Source of the DNA: Sporosarcina luteola
GTDB taxonomy: Bacteria > Bacillota > Bacilli > Bacillales_A > Planococcaceae
NCBI RefSeq assembly: GCF_007991495.1
Contig: NZ_BJYL01000034.1
Location: forward strand, 1-64,000
Direction: 5' to 3'
Length of the DNA stretch: 64,000 nucleotides
This document shows positions 8,250-17,969 of the stretch, in pieces. Within the stretch, counting starts at the first letter, position 1, and each line of letters begins with the position of its first letter. The position numbers and the translations under genes were made by a program. The notes under the pieces were generated by a model that saw only the letters and a program-made list of their open reading frames with translations, ran no database searches and had not been told where the DNA came from.

Positions 8250-8768
8250 ATGTTGAAAATTCAAGAAATCCGTGAAATCATTAAATTAATCGATCAATCC
8301 TCTATTGAAAAATTCACATTCGAGTCAGAAGGCACTAAAATTAAATTAGAAAAAAGAGGCAACGCTTCCTCTGCTCCCGTACTAACTGAACAGGTCCAAA
8401 TAGTTCCCGTTCAGCAGGCTGCACCCGCAACTCAAGAAGTAAAACAAGAAGAACCTAAACAAGAAATTACAGAACAAGCGAGTGCAAAGGTGGAAGCGGA
8501 TGCACCGACTGCTTTAGATGATTCTTCATTGCATAAAATTACATCACCGATGGTTGGGACATTTTATCAGTCCTCTTCTCCGGATGCACCGGCTTACGTC
8601 AAAAAAGGCGATTCCGTACAACCGGATAAAATCGTTTGCATTGTTGAGGCAATGAAACTATTCAACGAAATCGAAGCGGAAGTTTCAGGAGAAATCGTGG
8701 AGATCCTCGTGGAAGATGGTCAATTGGTCGAATATGGACAACCTCTCTTCCTCGTCAAACAGAATTGA
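8250..8768 (+). CDS. accB: Acetyl-CoA carboxylase biotin carboxyl carrier protein
   Basis: A 172-residue BCCP carrying biotin for malonyl-CoA formation in fatty-acid synthesis. An N-terminal dimerisation segment is followed by a linker rich in Ala, Gln, Glu and Pro (about residues 45-85) and the biotinyl domain. The biotin site EAMKLFNE places the acceptor at about Lys136. TCAGGAG lies upstream of the ATG. accC follows 13 bases later. Confidence 0.95.
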   Translation: MLKIQEIREIIKLIDQSSIEKFTFESEGTKIKLEKRGNASSAPVLTEQVQIVPVQQAAPATQEVKQEEPKQEITEQASAKVEADAPTALDDSSLHKITSPMVGTFYQSSSPDAPAYVKKGDSVQPDKIVCIVEAMKLFNEIEAEVSGEIVEILVEDGQLVEYGQPLFLVKQN

Positions 8769-8781
8769 GGGGGAACGAATT

Positions 8782-10128
8782 ATGAAAAAAGTATTGATAG
8801 CGAACCGCGGAGAAATTGCAGTCAGAATTATACGCGCTTGCAAAGAGATGGATATCAAAACGGTTGCCGTCTTTTCGGAAGCCGATCGCGAAGCGCTTCA
8901 TGTAGAACTAGCGGACGAGGCATATTGCATCGGACCTAGACTTTCGAAAGACAGCTACTTGAACTTTTCCAATATTATCAGCATTGCCAAGCTAACCGGG
9001 TGTGATGGAATTCACCCCGGCTACGGTTTCCTTGCTGAAAACGCTAGTTTTGCTGAACTCTGTGAAGAAGTAAACATAGAATTCATCGGCCCTACAGCTG
9101 ATGCGATCTCAAGAATGGGAACAAAAGACGTTGCAAGGGAAACGATGAAACAAGCAGGCGTCCCAATTGTCCCTGGATCTGATGGAATCGTAGAAGATGA
9201 AGTGGAAGGCTTGAAAGTGGCAAAACAAATCGGTTTTCCGGTCATCATTAAAGCGACTGCGGGTGGAGGTGGAAAAGGCATACGCGTAGCTCGAGATGAA
9301 GAGGAGCTTACGAAAGGCATTAAAATCACCCAAAAAGAAGCTGCAGCTGCATTCGGCAATCCTGGTGTCTATCTTGAGAAGTACATTGAAGTGTTCAGAC
9401 ACGTTGAAGTACAAGTATTAGCCGATAAGTTTGGGAATACAATCCATCTGGGTGAGCGTGACTGTTCCATCCAACGAAGGATGCAAAAACTAGTAGAGGA
9501 AGCACCATCTCCCGCCCTCACACCTGAAATCCGGAAGCAGATGGGAGATGCCGCTGTCAAAGCTGCACAAGCCGTCGATTATCGTGGAGCGGGAACTGTG
9601 GAATTCATCTTCGATCATATTAATCAAAAGTTCTACTTCATGGAAATGAATACACGTATTCAAGTAGAGCACCCCGTCACAGAAATGATTACGGGAATCG
9701 ATTTAATCAAACAACAATTAAAAGTTGCTGCTGGTGAAGAATTGGCCTATCGCCAAGAAGATATTAAGATTAACGGTTGGGCGATCGAATGCAGGATCAA
9801 TGCGGAAAACCCATCTAGAAACTTTATGCCTTCACCAGGCGAAGTGACGATGTATATGCCTCCGGGAGGATTTGGAGTAAGGGTCGATTCAGCCGTGTAC
9901 ACAGGCTATACAATACCTCCTTTCTATGATTCCATGGTTGCAAAGCTCATCGTTCATGCGGATACACGAGAAGAAGCAGTCGCGAGAATGAAACGTGCGC
10001 TGGACGAATTCATCGTCGAAGGCGTTGACACGACAGTTCCTTTCCATCTGAACTTAATGGATCATGAAGTATTCAAATCCGGCGACTTCGATACGAAATT
10101 CCTTGAGAAATATTCAGTGATGGAGTAA
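8782..10128 (+). CDS. accC: Acetyl-CoA carboxylase, biotin carboxylase subunit
   Basis: A 448-residue ATP-grasp enzyme that carboxylates biotin on AccB using bicarbonate and ATP. Visible features are the N-terminal KKVLIANRGEIAVRI, the ATP-binding glycine loop KATAGGGGKGIR, the catalytic segment MEMNTRIQVEHPVTE and the C-terminal barrel. The start is ATG 8782 with GAGGGGG eight bases upstream; the longer open frame from 8716 overlaps accB and is not the start. Confidence 0.96.
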   Translation: MKKVLIANRGEIAVRIIRACKEMDIKTVAVFSEADREALHVELADEAYCIGPRLSKDSYLNFSNIISIAKLTGCDGIHPGYGFLAENASFAELCEEVNIEFIGPTADAISRMGTKDVARETMKQAGVPIVPGSDGIVEDEVEGLKVAKQIGFPVIIKATAGGGGKGIRVARDEEELTKGIKITQKEAAAAFGNPGVYLEKYIEVFRHVEVQVLADKFGNTIHLGERDCSIQRRMQKLVEEAPSPALTPEIRKQMGDAAVKAAQAVDYRGAGTVEFIFDHINQKFYFMEMNTRIQVEHPVTEMITGIDLIKQQLKVAAGEELAYRQEDIKINGWAIECRINAENPSRNFMPSPGEVTMYMPPGGFGVRVDSAVYTGYTIPPFYDSMVAKLIVHADTREEAVARMKRALDEFIVEGVDTTVPFHLNLMDHEVFKSGDFDTKFLEKYSVME

Positions 10129-10171
10129 GTTAAAACTTATATAGAGTGTAATAACTTTTTGCACATTATTT

Positions 10172-10218
10172 CAGTTGCTTGTAGCGGAAAGCGTCCGCCT
10201 GGAACGGAAAGAAGCTGT
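10172..10218 (+). repeat. Short copy of the GC-rich dispersed repeat
   Basis: GTTGCTTGTAGCGGAAAGCG and the following CGCCTGGAACGGAAAG match the two ends of the longer copies at 31336 and 55598, as if the middle had been deleted. It sits between accC and yqhY. Confidence 0.7.
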
Positions 10219-10254
10219 TTTTGTTCACTTATATATCAAGGGAGGAGAAGTGGA

Positions 10255-10656
10255 ATGGCGGAAAAGACAAATCCTTCATTTGTTGGAATGAGCTCAAAAG
10301 GAGACGCAGTATTAGGGCGCGTCCAATTAGCTCCCGAAGTCCTTGAAGTCATCATCGGCATTGCGACAAACGAAGTAGAAGGCGTCGCAACGACAAAAGG
10401 GAACTTTGCAACCGGGGTTGCAGAGAAATTCGGCAAAGTATTTCATGGAAAAGGTGTAAAAACGGACTGGCTTGACGATAAACTCATCATCGACGTCTAT
10501 TGCGTCGTACAATACGGCTATTCAATACCTGCCGTTGCTACTGATATCCAAAAACAAATCCGTCAAACAGTCTTCAATATGACATCACTAGAAACAAAAG
10601 AAGTGAATGTCCATATAACCGGTATCGATTTCGAAACGCCGGCTGAAACAGAATAA
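10255..10656 (+). CDS. yqhY: Asp23/Gls24 family envelope-stress protein YqhY
   Basis: A 133-residue Asp23-domain protein. The conserved core GRVQLAPEVLEVIIGIATNE (residues 20-39) and the later IDVYCVVQYGYSIPAVATDI are family hallmarks. ATG 10255 has GGAGGAG at 10241-10247. yqhY is commonly linked to accBC; genetic work in B. subtilis ties it to acetyl-CoA carboxylase activity, but its biochemical role is not settled. Confidence 0.9.
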   Translation: MAEKTNPSFVGMSSKGDAVLGRVQLAPEVLEVIIGIATNEVEGVATTKGNFATGVAEKFGKVFHGKGVKTDWLDDKLIIDVYCVVQYGYSIPAVATDIQKQIRQTVFNMTSLETKEVNVHITGIDFETPAETE

Positions 10657-10660
10657 CCCG

Positions 10661-10692
10661 AAAAGCATCGTCCACAGGATGGTGCTTTTCAA
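10661..10692 (+). terminator. Terminator after yqhY
   Basis: AAAAGCATCGTCC pairs with GGATGGTGCTTTT around an ACA loop, with G-U pairs in the stem. Confidence 0.75.
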
Positions 10693-10767
10693 ATTGTTCT
10701 GCTATATTTTCATCAACTGAATATGCTATGATATAGCCCGAGAGACAGTAGTGGAGGAGAAAAATGT

Positions 10768-11154
10768 ATGAAGCGAAAAGAAGCTAGAGAAAAAGCGGTC
10801 CAAACCCTTTTTCAACTGGATAACACAGAAATGACGATAGAGGATGCGATTCCCTATATTACGGACACGGACAGACCTATCGATCCTTTCTATGAATCCC
10901 TTGTCAAAGGAACAACCGAACATCGTGATGAAATAGACGCAACACTCGCAGAGAAACTCGAAAATTGGTCGCTGGACAGGTTGCCGAAAATAGAAAGAAC
11001 AGTTCTTAGACTCGCAGTTTACGAACTGCTTCATCACGAAGATGTCCCCCATAGAGTCGTGCTGAATGAAGCTATCGAGCTATGCAAGCAATTCGGAGAT
11101 GAAAAATCCGGCCGTTTTGTAAATGGAGTTCTATCTAAATTCGAGGAAAAATAA
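10768..11154 (+). CDS. nusB: Transcription antitermination factor NusB
   Basis: A 128-residue all-helical NusB, which with NusE (S10) binds boxA during rRNA transcription. Family motifs are [15 protein letters not shown] at the N-terminus and [15 protein letters not shown] near residue 75. GGAGGAG lies upstream. It heads a run of genes (folD, xseA, xseB, ispA) in the same order as in B. subtilis. Confidence 0.94.
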   Translation: MKRKEAREKAVQTLFQLDNTEMTIEDAIPYITDTDRPIDPFYESLVKGTTEHRDEIDATLAEKLENWSLDRLPKIERTVLRLAVYELLHHEDVPHRVVLNEAIELCKQFGDEKSGRFVNGVLSKFEEK

Positions 11155-11176
11155 AAGGGGTAAGGTGGGAAATGAG

Positions 11177-12040
11177 ATGACTGCTAAATTGATTGACGGT
11201 GTTGCGATTGGAAAACAACTCAGAGAGGAAATCAAGCAAGGCGTGAGCAAACTGAATGCTTCAGGGTGTAAACCAGGCCTTGCGGTCATTCTTGTCGGAG
11301 AAAATCCAGCATCACAGACGTATGTGAAGAATAAGGAAAAGTCAAGTGTGGAAGTAGGCATGAAATCTGAACTGATTAAACTGCCTGCTACTGTAACAGA
11401 AACGGAATTATTAGCTTATGTAGACAAGTTGAATAAAGACGAATCCATCCATGGCATTTTAGTACAACTCCCTTTACCGAAACATATCAATGAAGATCTA
11501 GTTATCCAAGCGATCGATCCAAACAAGGACGTGGACGGTTTCCATCCGCAAAGCGTCGGTAAAATGATGATTGGACAGCAAACATTCCTACCTTGCACTC
11601 CCCATGGAATTATGGAAATGCTTCAACGTACGGGCGTTGAAATTTCTGGAAAGCATGCAGTCATCATTGGAAGAAGCAATATTGTAGGCAAACCGATGGG
11701 CCAATTACTGTTGCAAAAAGATGCCACTGTGACATATTGCCATTCAAGAACGAAAGATCTCGTATCCTTTACGAAACAAGCGGACATTCTGATTGTTGCG
11801 ATTGGACGTGCAAAATTCGTTACAGCTGAACATATTAAAGAAGGGGCAGTTGTCATCGACGTTGGCATGAACAGAGATGAAAACGGCAAATTATGCGGCG
11901 ACGTGGACTTCGACGAAGCGAAAGAAATTGCTTCTGCGATTACACCGGTTCCAGGCGGCGTCGGCCCGATGACAATTACAATGCTGTTGAAAAATACCCT
12001 CCAAAGCGCTCAAATCGCTAAAGCGGAAGGCAAATGCTAA
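11177..12040 (+). CDS. folD: Bifunctional methylenetetrahydrofolate dehydrogenase / methenyltetrahydrofolate cyclohydrolase
   Basis: A 287-residue FolD that interconverts 5,10-methylene-, 5,10-methenyl- and 10-formyl-THF using NADP. Motifs seen: YVKNKEKSS (active-site Tyr and Lys), VQLPLPKH, the NADP site [11 protein letters not shown] and [15 protein letters not shown]. The start is ATG 11177 after AAGGTGGGAAATGAG; an earlier in-frame ATG at 11123 lies inside nusB. Confidence 0.95.
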   Translation: MTAKLIDGVAIGKQLREEIKQGVSKLNASGCKPGLAVILVGENPASQTYVKNKEKSSVEVGMKSELIKLPATVTETELLAYVDKLNKDESIHGILVQLPLPKHINEDLVIQAIDPNKDVDGFHPQSVGKMMIGQQTFLPCTPHGIMEMLQRTGVEISGKHAVIIGRSNIVGKPMGQLLLQKDATVTYCHSRTKDLVSFTKQADILIVAIGRAKFVTAEHIKEGAVVIDVGMNRDENGKLCGDVDFDEAKEIASAITPVPGGVGPMTITMLLKNTLQSAQIAKAEGKC

Positions 12041-12058
12041 ATTAAATTGATGACCAGG

Positions 12059-12090
12059 CGCTGTTTTTCCAGGGAAAGACAGCGTTTCTA
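12059..12090 (+). terminator. Possible terminator or attenuator between folD and xseA
   Basis: CGCTGTTTTT pairs with AAAGACAGCG around a CCAGGG loop, followed by a weak T run. It may act only partially because xseA begins 27 bases later. Confidence 0.45.
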
Positions 12091-12116
12091 TCGTCGGTAA
12101 CATGGGGGTGGACAAG

Positions 12117-13472
12117 ATGAGTGAAAATCCGTACCTATCAGTGCATTCATTAACTAAATACATAAAACGCAAATTCGAGGCCGATCCTTACTTACGGAAT
12201 GTATTCGTAAAAGGCGAGCTGTCCAACGTAAAAATTCATCCTAGCGGGCATATTTATTTTACGTTGAAGGATGATAAGAGCAGGATACAATCCGCCATGT
12301 TCCGTTCTGCTGCAGGGCTTTTGAAATTCAAACCTGAAGAGGGAATGAAGGTTCTGATCACCGGAGACGTGAACGTATATGAATCGAGCGGACAATATCA
12401 GCTATATGTCCAATCAATGCAACCCGACGGAGTCGGTGCCCTTTATCTTGCATTTGAACAATTGAAGAAAGAGCTTGCGAAAGAAGGCCTTTTTGATGCG
12501 CGTTGGAAACAACAGCTGCCATTGCTTCCAAGAAAGATCGGAGTCATAACTGCGCAGTCAGGTGCCGCCATCCGGGACATCTGTTCAACGATCCAGCGTC
12601 GGTATCCGTTAGCTGAAATTTGTCTGTTTCCCGCCATCGTGCAAGGACCGCAAGCTGTTCCTTCCATCGTCAATGCGCTTAGTTTGGCAGAATCCTACAG
12701 CTCAATCGATGTATTGATCATCGGAAGAGGTGGGGGTTCAATTGAGGACTTATGGGCTTTTAATGAGGAGGAAGTGGCAAGAGCGATTTTTTCCTGCCGC
12801 ATACCGATTATCAGTGCTGTCGGACATGAAACAGACACTACAATAGCTGATTTTGTTGCAGATTTGAGAGCACCGACACCAACAGCGGCTGCCGAACTGG
12901 CAGTGCCTTCACGGGAAGAATTGTTCGAAAGGATATTGGAACGAAAACGTTCTATTTACGTTTCATTCTCCAATCAAATCAAACACGAACGAAAACGATT
13001 GACAAACTATCAACAATCCTATCCGATGCAATTTCCGGAAAGGTTATATCGTCCATTCACTGAAAAATTGACCGGTATTGAAGAGCGGCTTTTGCGAAGT
13101 AGAAATGAGCTGACGGCAAATAGAAAAGCCGAACATGATCGGTTGCAAAGGATGTTGTCGTTTTACTCTCCTCTACAGCGGATAAAAGAGGAAGGGCGAA
13201 AAACCGACATGGCGGTGGAAAGAATGACTCGGGCGATGCATAATGATTTGCGGAAACAATTTGATCAATTCAACTCCGCAATCAGAATGCTTAAAGCGCT
13301 GAATCCACTCGATGTGATGGAGAGGGGTTTTTCCATTATATATAAAGAAGGCAATGTCGCCAATTCGGTGAAACAGCTTGAAGTTGGTGAAACGGTGCAG
13401 GTCAGACTGCAAGATGGAACGATAGAGACGAAAATAAAGGCCATTACGATGAATGACGAGGGGGACAATTAA
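12117..13472 (+). CDS. xseA: Exodeoxyribonuclease VII large subunit
   Basis: A 451-residue catalytic subunit of the single-strand exonuclease ExoVII. An N-terminal OB-fold (about residues 5-100) precedes the catalytic domain with GVITAQSGAAIRDI, the glycine-rich IGRGGGSIEDLWAFN and VGHETDTTIADFVADLRAPT. The remainder is a long coiled coil. ATG 12117 follows GGGGGTGG; an ATG five codons earlier (12102) overlaps that site. xseB follows directly. Confidence 0.95.
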   Translation: MSENPYLSVHSLTKYIKRKFEADPYLRNVFVKGELSNVKIHPSGHIYFTLKDDKSRIQSAMFRSAAGLLKFKPEEGMKVLITGDVNVYESSGQYQLYVQSMQPDGVGALYLAFEQLKKELAKEGLFDARWKQQLPLLPRKIGVITAQSGAAIRDICSTIQRRYPLAEICLFPAIVQGPQAVPSIVNALSLAESYSSIDVLIIGRGGGSIEDLWAFNEEEVARAIFSCRIPIISAVGHETDTTIADFVADLRAPTPTAAAELAVPSREELFERILERKRSIYVSFSNQIKHERKRLTNYQQSYPMQFPERLYRPFTEKLTGIEERLLRSRNELTANRKAEHDRLQRMLSFYSPLQRIKEEGRKTDMAVERMTRAMHNDLRKQFDQFNSAIRMLKALNPLDVMERGFSIIYKEGNVANSVKQLEVGETVQVRLQDGTIETKIKAITMNDEGDN

Positions 13473-13715
13473 ATGGGCAATGAAACACTCCGATTTGAAG
13501 AAGCGATGTCCAAATTGGAAACGATCGTCCAGAAACTGGAGTCGGGCGAAGTTCCGTTAGAAGACGCAATTACGCTCTATAAGCAAGGAATGGAGCTTTC
13601 TGCATATTGTCATGGAAAGCTGCAAGATGCAGAAAAACAGTTAATTTCAATTATTGATAACGAAGGGGAGCCAACACCATTTAATCCGGCTACAGGTCAA
13701 GATACCAATGGATAA
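13473..13715 (+). CDS. xseB: Exodeoxyribonuclease VII small subunit
   Basis: An 80-residue helical-hairpin subunit that caps the coiled coil of XseA. FEEAMSKLETIVQKLESGEV is the family signature, followed by LEDAITLYKQGMEL. It starts immediately after the xseA stop, and its end overlaps ispA. Confidence 0.93.
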   Translation: MGNETLRFEEAMSKLETIVQKLESGEVPLEDAITLYKQGMELSAYCHGKLQDAEKQLISIIDNEGEPTPFNPATGQDTNG

Positions 13716-14592
13716 ACAGTTGCAGTTGTTCATATCAGATAAAACACCACAAATAGATGACGAAATGAATCGATTGATCGCTTCGGAAAAATCTCCAGCG
13801 AATTTAAAGGATTCCATGCTTTACTCGGTCAAAGCTGGAGGAAAGCGGATACGCCCACTTCTAGTTCTTGCCGTTCTTGAAGATTTCGATAAAGTGTCTG
13901 GGGATGATTTGAAGGTTGCGTGCGCTTCAGAACTTATCCATACATACTCCCTTATCCATGACGATTTGCCGTGCATGGACGACGATGATTTCAGAAGAGG
14001 TAAACCGACCAATCATAAAGTATACGGAGAAGCGACAGCCGTTCTGGCAGGAGATGCATTACAAACACGGGCATTCGGCATTTTGGCTTCCTTGCAACAT
14101 ACAAGTTCTGAGAAAATGGTCAAATTGATTACGTTATTGGCAAATGCTTCAGGAGCCAATGGAATGGTCGGTGGACAGATCCTAGACATGGAAGGGGAAA
14201 CAGCATTATTATCGCTTCCCGAACTAGAAGAGGTTCATATGCAGAAGACGGGAGCATTATTATCATTTTGTATTGAAGCAGGCGCCATCCTTGCCGATGC
14301 AAGTGAATCTCAACTCATGCAACTTCGTGAATATGCTAGAAATATCGGGCTGGCTTTTCAGATAAAAGATGATATCCTTGATGTCACTTCAACAACTGAA
14401 CAGCTTGGAAAGACCGCAAATAGCGACGCCGCTAGCGATAAATCGACATACCCTTCACTTCTCGGACTTGAAGGCGCGCAGCAACAACTTGAAAAATACC
14501 ATAAAAACGCAATTGAAAGCTTGTCGTTTTTAGGCAAAGAGAATGCAATGTTAAAACTTTTTGCTGATTACATCGTCCATAGAAATGCATAA
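13708..14592 (+). CDS. ispA: Polyprenyl (farnesyl/geranyl) diphosphate synthase
   Basis: A 294-residue all-helical prenyltransferase that condenses isopentenyl diphosphate with allylic diphosphates. The first aspartate-rich motif is DDLPCMDDDDFRRG (from about residue 85) and the second is DDILD (about residue 221). The chosen start, ATG 13708, overlaps the last codons of xseB. It lies in the same operon order as in B. subtilis, directly ahead of dxs. Confidence 0.93.
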   Translation: MDKQLQLFISDKTPQIDDEMNRLIASEKSPANLKDSMLYSVKAGGKRIRPLLVLAVLEDFDKVSGDDLKVACASELIHTYSLIHDDLPCMDDDDFRRGKPTNHKVYGEATAVLAGDALQTRAFGILASLQHTSSEKMVKLITLLANASGANGMVGGQILDMEGETALLSLPELEEVHMQKTGALLSFCIEAGAILADASESQLMQLREYARNIGLAFQIKDDILDVTSTTEQLGKTANSDAASDKSTYPSLLGLEGAQQQLEKYHKNAIESLSFLGKENAMLKLFADYIVHRNA

Positions 14593-14722
14593 TGTTTTAT
14601 TATACTGTAAAAACGGTCAACCGGATCATGGTCCAATAGTTTCTATTGAAGAGCCTTCTTGATATAATGAAAACAATATAGATGCAAACGTGGCAATCAA
14701 CTTATGAAGGTGTGTGATAGTA

Positions 14723-16630
14723 GTGGATCTCACTCAAATTACAAATCCATCGTTTATAAAAAAACTTGATAAAGAACAAATGATGGAATTGGCAACTGAA
14801 ATCCGGAAATTTCTCATTGAAAACCTGTCGACGACAGGAGGACATATTGGTCCGAATTTAGGCGTAGTCGAATTGACAATCGCTTTGCATAAATTGCTGG
14901 ACAGCCCCCAAGATAAGATCATCTGGGACGTTGGTCATCAAGCATACGTGCATAAAATCTTAACAGGCCGTGCGGGTCAATTTGATACATTGCGCCAATT
15001 CAAAGGGCTATGCGGCTTTCCAAAGATGTCCGAAAGCGCGCATGACGTGTGGGAGACGGGCCATAGTTCAACATCGCTTTCTGCGGCTATGGGCATGGCG
15101 GCTGCAAGGGACATGCAGGGTGGCTCTAACTATGTTGTTCCGGTCATCGGAGACGGTGCATTGACCGGCGGTATGGCGTTAGAAGCTTTGAACCATATCG
15201 GTCATCTTAAAACGAATATGATTGTCGTCTTAAACGACAACGAAATGTCCATTGCCCCTAACGTGGGTGCTCTTCATGCTGTACTCGGAAAATTGAGGAC
15301 AGCCGGGAAGTATAATAGCGCCAAAGATGAATTGGAGTATATCTTAAAAAGAATTCCAGCGGTAGGCGGAAAGGTTGCAGCTGCAGCCGAACGGGTAAAA
15401 GACAGCTTGAAATATCTGCTCGTTTCCGGAGTGTTTTTTGAAGAGCTTGGCTTTACTTATTTAGGTCCGATTGACGGGCATGATTTTAATGATCTTGAAC
15501 GAAATATTCAATACGCCAAAAAGATGGAAGGACCTGTGCTTCTTCATGTCATTACGAAGAAGGGCAAGGGATACAGGCCTGCTGAGGACGATAAAATCGG
15601 AACTTGGCATGGAACGGGTCCTTATAAGATCGAAACTGGGGACTTTGTGAAGTCTACGACAACAGCTCCGTCTTGGAGTGGGTTAGTTGCGGAAACCGTA
15701 CGGAAAATAGCCAGAGAAGACAAAAGGGTTGCAGCTATAACACCGGCAATGCCTGTAGGTTCTAAACTGGAATCATTTGCGGCCGAATTTCCGGAACGCT
15801 TTTTTGATGTCGGTATCGCCGAACAACATGCTGCGACAATGGCTGCTGGTTTAGCAACACAAGGGATGAAGCCGTTTTTGGCCATCTATTCAACATTTTT
15901 ACAGCGCGCATACGACCAAGTGCTTCATGATATAACTAGACAGAATTTGAATGTATTCATTGGAATCGATCGCGCAGGACTCGTTGGAGCGGATGGAGAG
16001 ACACATCAAGGTGTATTTGATATTGCATTTTTACGTCATATGCCTAATTTGGTCATCATGATGCCGAAGGATGAAAATGAAGGCCAGCATATGGTGAAAA
16101 CTGCTATCAGTTATGATGGAGGGCCAATCGCTATGCGGTACCCTAGAGGAAATGGCCTTGGAGTCGTTATGGATGAAAATTTGAAAACAATCCCGATTGG
16201 TACATGGGAAGTGCTAAAAGAAGGCGAAGATGGAACAATTTTGACTTTCGGCACTACAATTCCAATGGCTTTGGAAGCGGCAGAAATACTGTCCAAAAGA
16301 GGAATTCATATAAAAGTGGTAAACGCGAGATTCATTAAACCGCTCGATACGAACATGTTAGACGAGCTTTTCAGAAATCGCATGCCGATTGTCACGATTG
16401 AGGAAGCTGTATTGGCCGGAGGATTTGGCAGCGCGGTTATTGAATATGCGCACGACCAATCTGTTTCCGATATTTCGATTAATCGTATCGGTATTCCCGA
16501 CAAATTCATTGAGCACGGCAGTGTGGATAAATTGCTTGATGAAATTGATCTTACTGTCGAAAATGTCGTGAAGACGATGGAAGAGGCTGTGGGTCAGCAA
16601 TCGACTCCTGCCGAAAGGGAAATTGTATGA
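14723..16630 (+). CDS. dxs: 1-deoxy-D-xylulose-5-phosphate synthase
   Basis: A 635-residue TPP enzyme that joins pyruvate and glyceraldehyde-3-phosphate in the first step of the MEP isoprenoid pathway. Motifs: [14 protein letters not shown], the TPP/Mg site GDGALTGG with [11 protein letters not shown], and the transketolase-type [18 protein letters not shown] 14723 aligns with the known N-terminus ([11 protein letters not shown]); GTG 14714 is an alternative. A TATAAT at 14663-14668 could be a -10 element, but no good -35 is seen. Dxs provides precursors for the adjacent IspA. Confidence 0.95.
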   Translation: MDLTQITNPSFIKKLDKEQMMELATEIRKFLIENLSTTGGHIGPNLGVVELTIALHKLLDSPQDKIIWDVGHQAYVHKILTGRAGQFDTLRQFKGLCGFPKMSESAHDVWETGHSSTSLSAAMGMAAARDMQGGSNYVVPVIGDGALTGGMALEALNHIGHLKTNMIVVLNDNEMSIAPNVGALHAVLGKLRTAGKYNSAKDELEYILKRIPAVGGKVAAAAERVKDSLKYLLVSGVFFEELGFTYLGPIDGHDFNDLERNIQYAKKMEGPVLLHVITKKGKGYRPAEDDKIGTWHGTGPYKIETGDFVKSTTTAPSWSGLVAETVRKIAREDKRVAAITPAMPVGSKLESFAAEFPERFFDVGIAEQHAATMAAGLATQGMKPFLAIYSTFLQRAYDQVLHDITRQNLNVFIGIDRAGLVGADGETHQGVFDIAFLRHMPNLVIMMPKDENEGQHMVKTAISYDGGPIAMRYPRGNGLGVVMDENLKTIPIGTWEVLKEGEDGTILTFGTTIPMALEAAEILSKRGIHIKVVNARFIKPLDTNMLDELFRNRMPIVTIEEAVLAGGFGSAVIEYAHDQSVSDISINRIGIPDKFIEHGSVDKLLDEIDLTVENVVKTMEEAVGQQSTPAEREIV

Positions 16631-17448
16631 CGAACGGTCAACAGAAAGAACGGGTCGATATCCTGCTTGTACAAAGAGGTCTTGTGGAAACACGGGAACA
16701 AGCAAAGCGCTCCATTATGGCAGGCATTGTATTTTCTGCTGAAACGAGATTGGACAAGCCAGGTGAAAAAATTAAGATCGATGCTCCTCTTGTAGTGAAA
16801 GGATCTTCATTGAAATACGTTAGCCGTGGCGGCTTGAAACTTGAAAAGGCATTAGAAGTTTTTGAACTGGACGTCGACGGGAAAATCGTCTTGGATATTG
16901 GCTCATCGACGGGTGGTTTTACTGATTGTGCATTGCAAAACGGCGCACAGCATTGCTATGCCTTGGATGTAGGAACGAATCAGCTCGCCTGGAAAATCAG
17001 AAGCGATGAACGGGTAACGGTCATGGAAAAAACTAATTTCAGACATGCGACACCCGAGCTATTTAAAGATGGTCTTCCACAAGTAGCGACAATAGATGTT
17101 TCGTTCATTTCTTTGAAGTTAATCCTTCCTCCGCTTAAGCAAATCCTTATGGAAGGCGGAGATGTTGTAGCCCTCGTCAAGCCTCAATTTGAAGCTGGTA
17201 AAGATAATGTCGGAAAAAAAGGTATCGTCAGGGAGCGATCCGTCCATTTAGAAGTTTTGCAAAAAATTGCAGACGCTTCTATGCATGATGGATTTTCCCT
17301 AAAGGGGATATCTTTTTCCCCCGTGACTGGAGGAGAAGGGAATATTGAATTCCTCTTCCATTTAAAATCGGAACTCAATCCGACTGCTCCATTTGGTGAA
17401 GCAGACTTTCAAAAATTGATTGATGAGGCATATAGAACATTAGGATAG
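16627..17448 (+). CDS. yqxC: TlyA family 2'-O-ribose rRNA methyltransferase / haemolysin-like protein
   Basis: A 273-residue protein with an N-terminal S4 RNA-binding domain ([20 protein letters not shown]) and a C-terminal FtsJ-like SAM methyltransferase domain ([20 protein letters not shown], about residues 88-107; later LVKPQFEAG). TlyA proteins methylate cytidines in 16S and/or 23S rRNA. The ATG overlaps the dxs stop by four bases. Confidence 0.9.
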   Translation: MTNGQQKERVDILLVQRGLVETREQAKRSIMAGIVFSAETRLDKPGEKIKIDAPLVVKGSSLKYVSRGGLKLEKALEVFELDVDGKIVLDIGSSTGGFTDCALQNGAQHCYALDVGTNQLAWKIRSDERVTVMEKTNFRHATPELFKDGLPQVATIDVSFISLKLILPPLKQILMEGGDVVALVKPQFEAGKDNVGKKGIVRERSVHLEVLQKIADASMHDGFSLKGISFSPVTGGEGNIEFLFHLKSELNPTAPFGEADFQKLIDEAYRTLG

Positions 17449-17488
17449 GCTGGTTTGACTGTAATTACTAAGTATTGGAGTGAGTGTA

Positions 17489-17938
17489 TTGAATAAGGGA
17501 CAACGGCATTTGCGAATCCGGGAGATAATTACAAATGGTGAAGTGGAAACGCAAGATCAACTTGTCGATAAATTGAAGAGTGCTGGTGTTGAAGTGACAC
17601 AAGCGACTGTCTCCCGCGATATTAAGGAATTACACCTTATTAAAGTTCCGTTGCCTGACGGCCGGTACAAATATAGTTTGCCGGCAGTTCATAAATTCAA
17701 TACGGAAGATAAGCTTCGGCGGATGTTGACAGATGCGTTTGTCGGAGTGGATAGTGCCAGCCATTTCATCATATTGAAGACGTTGCCGGGAAATGCGCAT
17801 GCGGTCGGTTCCCTTATTGATAATCTCGGTTGGGATGAAATGCTTGGAACGATATGTGGAGACGATACGTGCATGATCATTTGCAGGGATGAGTCGCTCA
17901 CATTAGAAGTGAAATCCCGACTATTGGCTTTAATTTAA
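17489..17938 (+). CDS. argR: Arginine repressor ArgR/AhrC
   Basis: A 149-residue regulator that represses arginine synthesis and activates catabolism in response to arginine. The N-terminal winged helix holds [18 protein letters not shown]. The C-terminal hexamerisation and arginine-binding domain ends with [21 protein letters not shown] 17489 after GGAGTGAG reproduces the family length and the LNKGQRH start; an upstream in-frame GTG at 17480 overlaps the ribosome site. Confidence 0.94.
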   Translation: MNKGQRHLRIREIITNGEVETQDQLVDKLKSAGVEVTQATVSRDIKELHLIKVPLPDGRYKYSLPAVHKFNTEDKLRRMLTDAFVGVDSASHFIILKTLPGNAHAVGSLIDNLGWDEMLGTICGDDTCMIICRDESLTLEVKSRLLALI

Positions 17939-17969
17939 GCTGAACAGTCGATGAGGAGGTACAACTTGC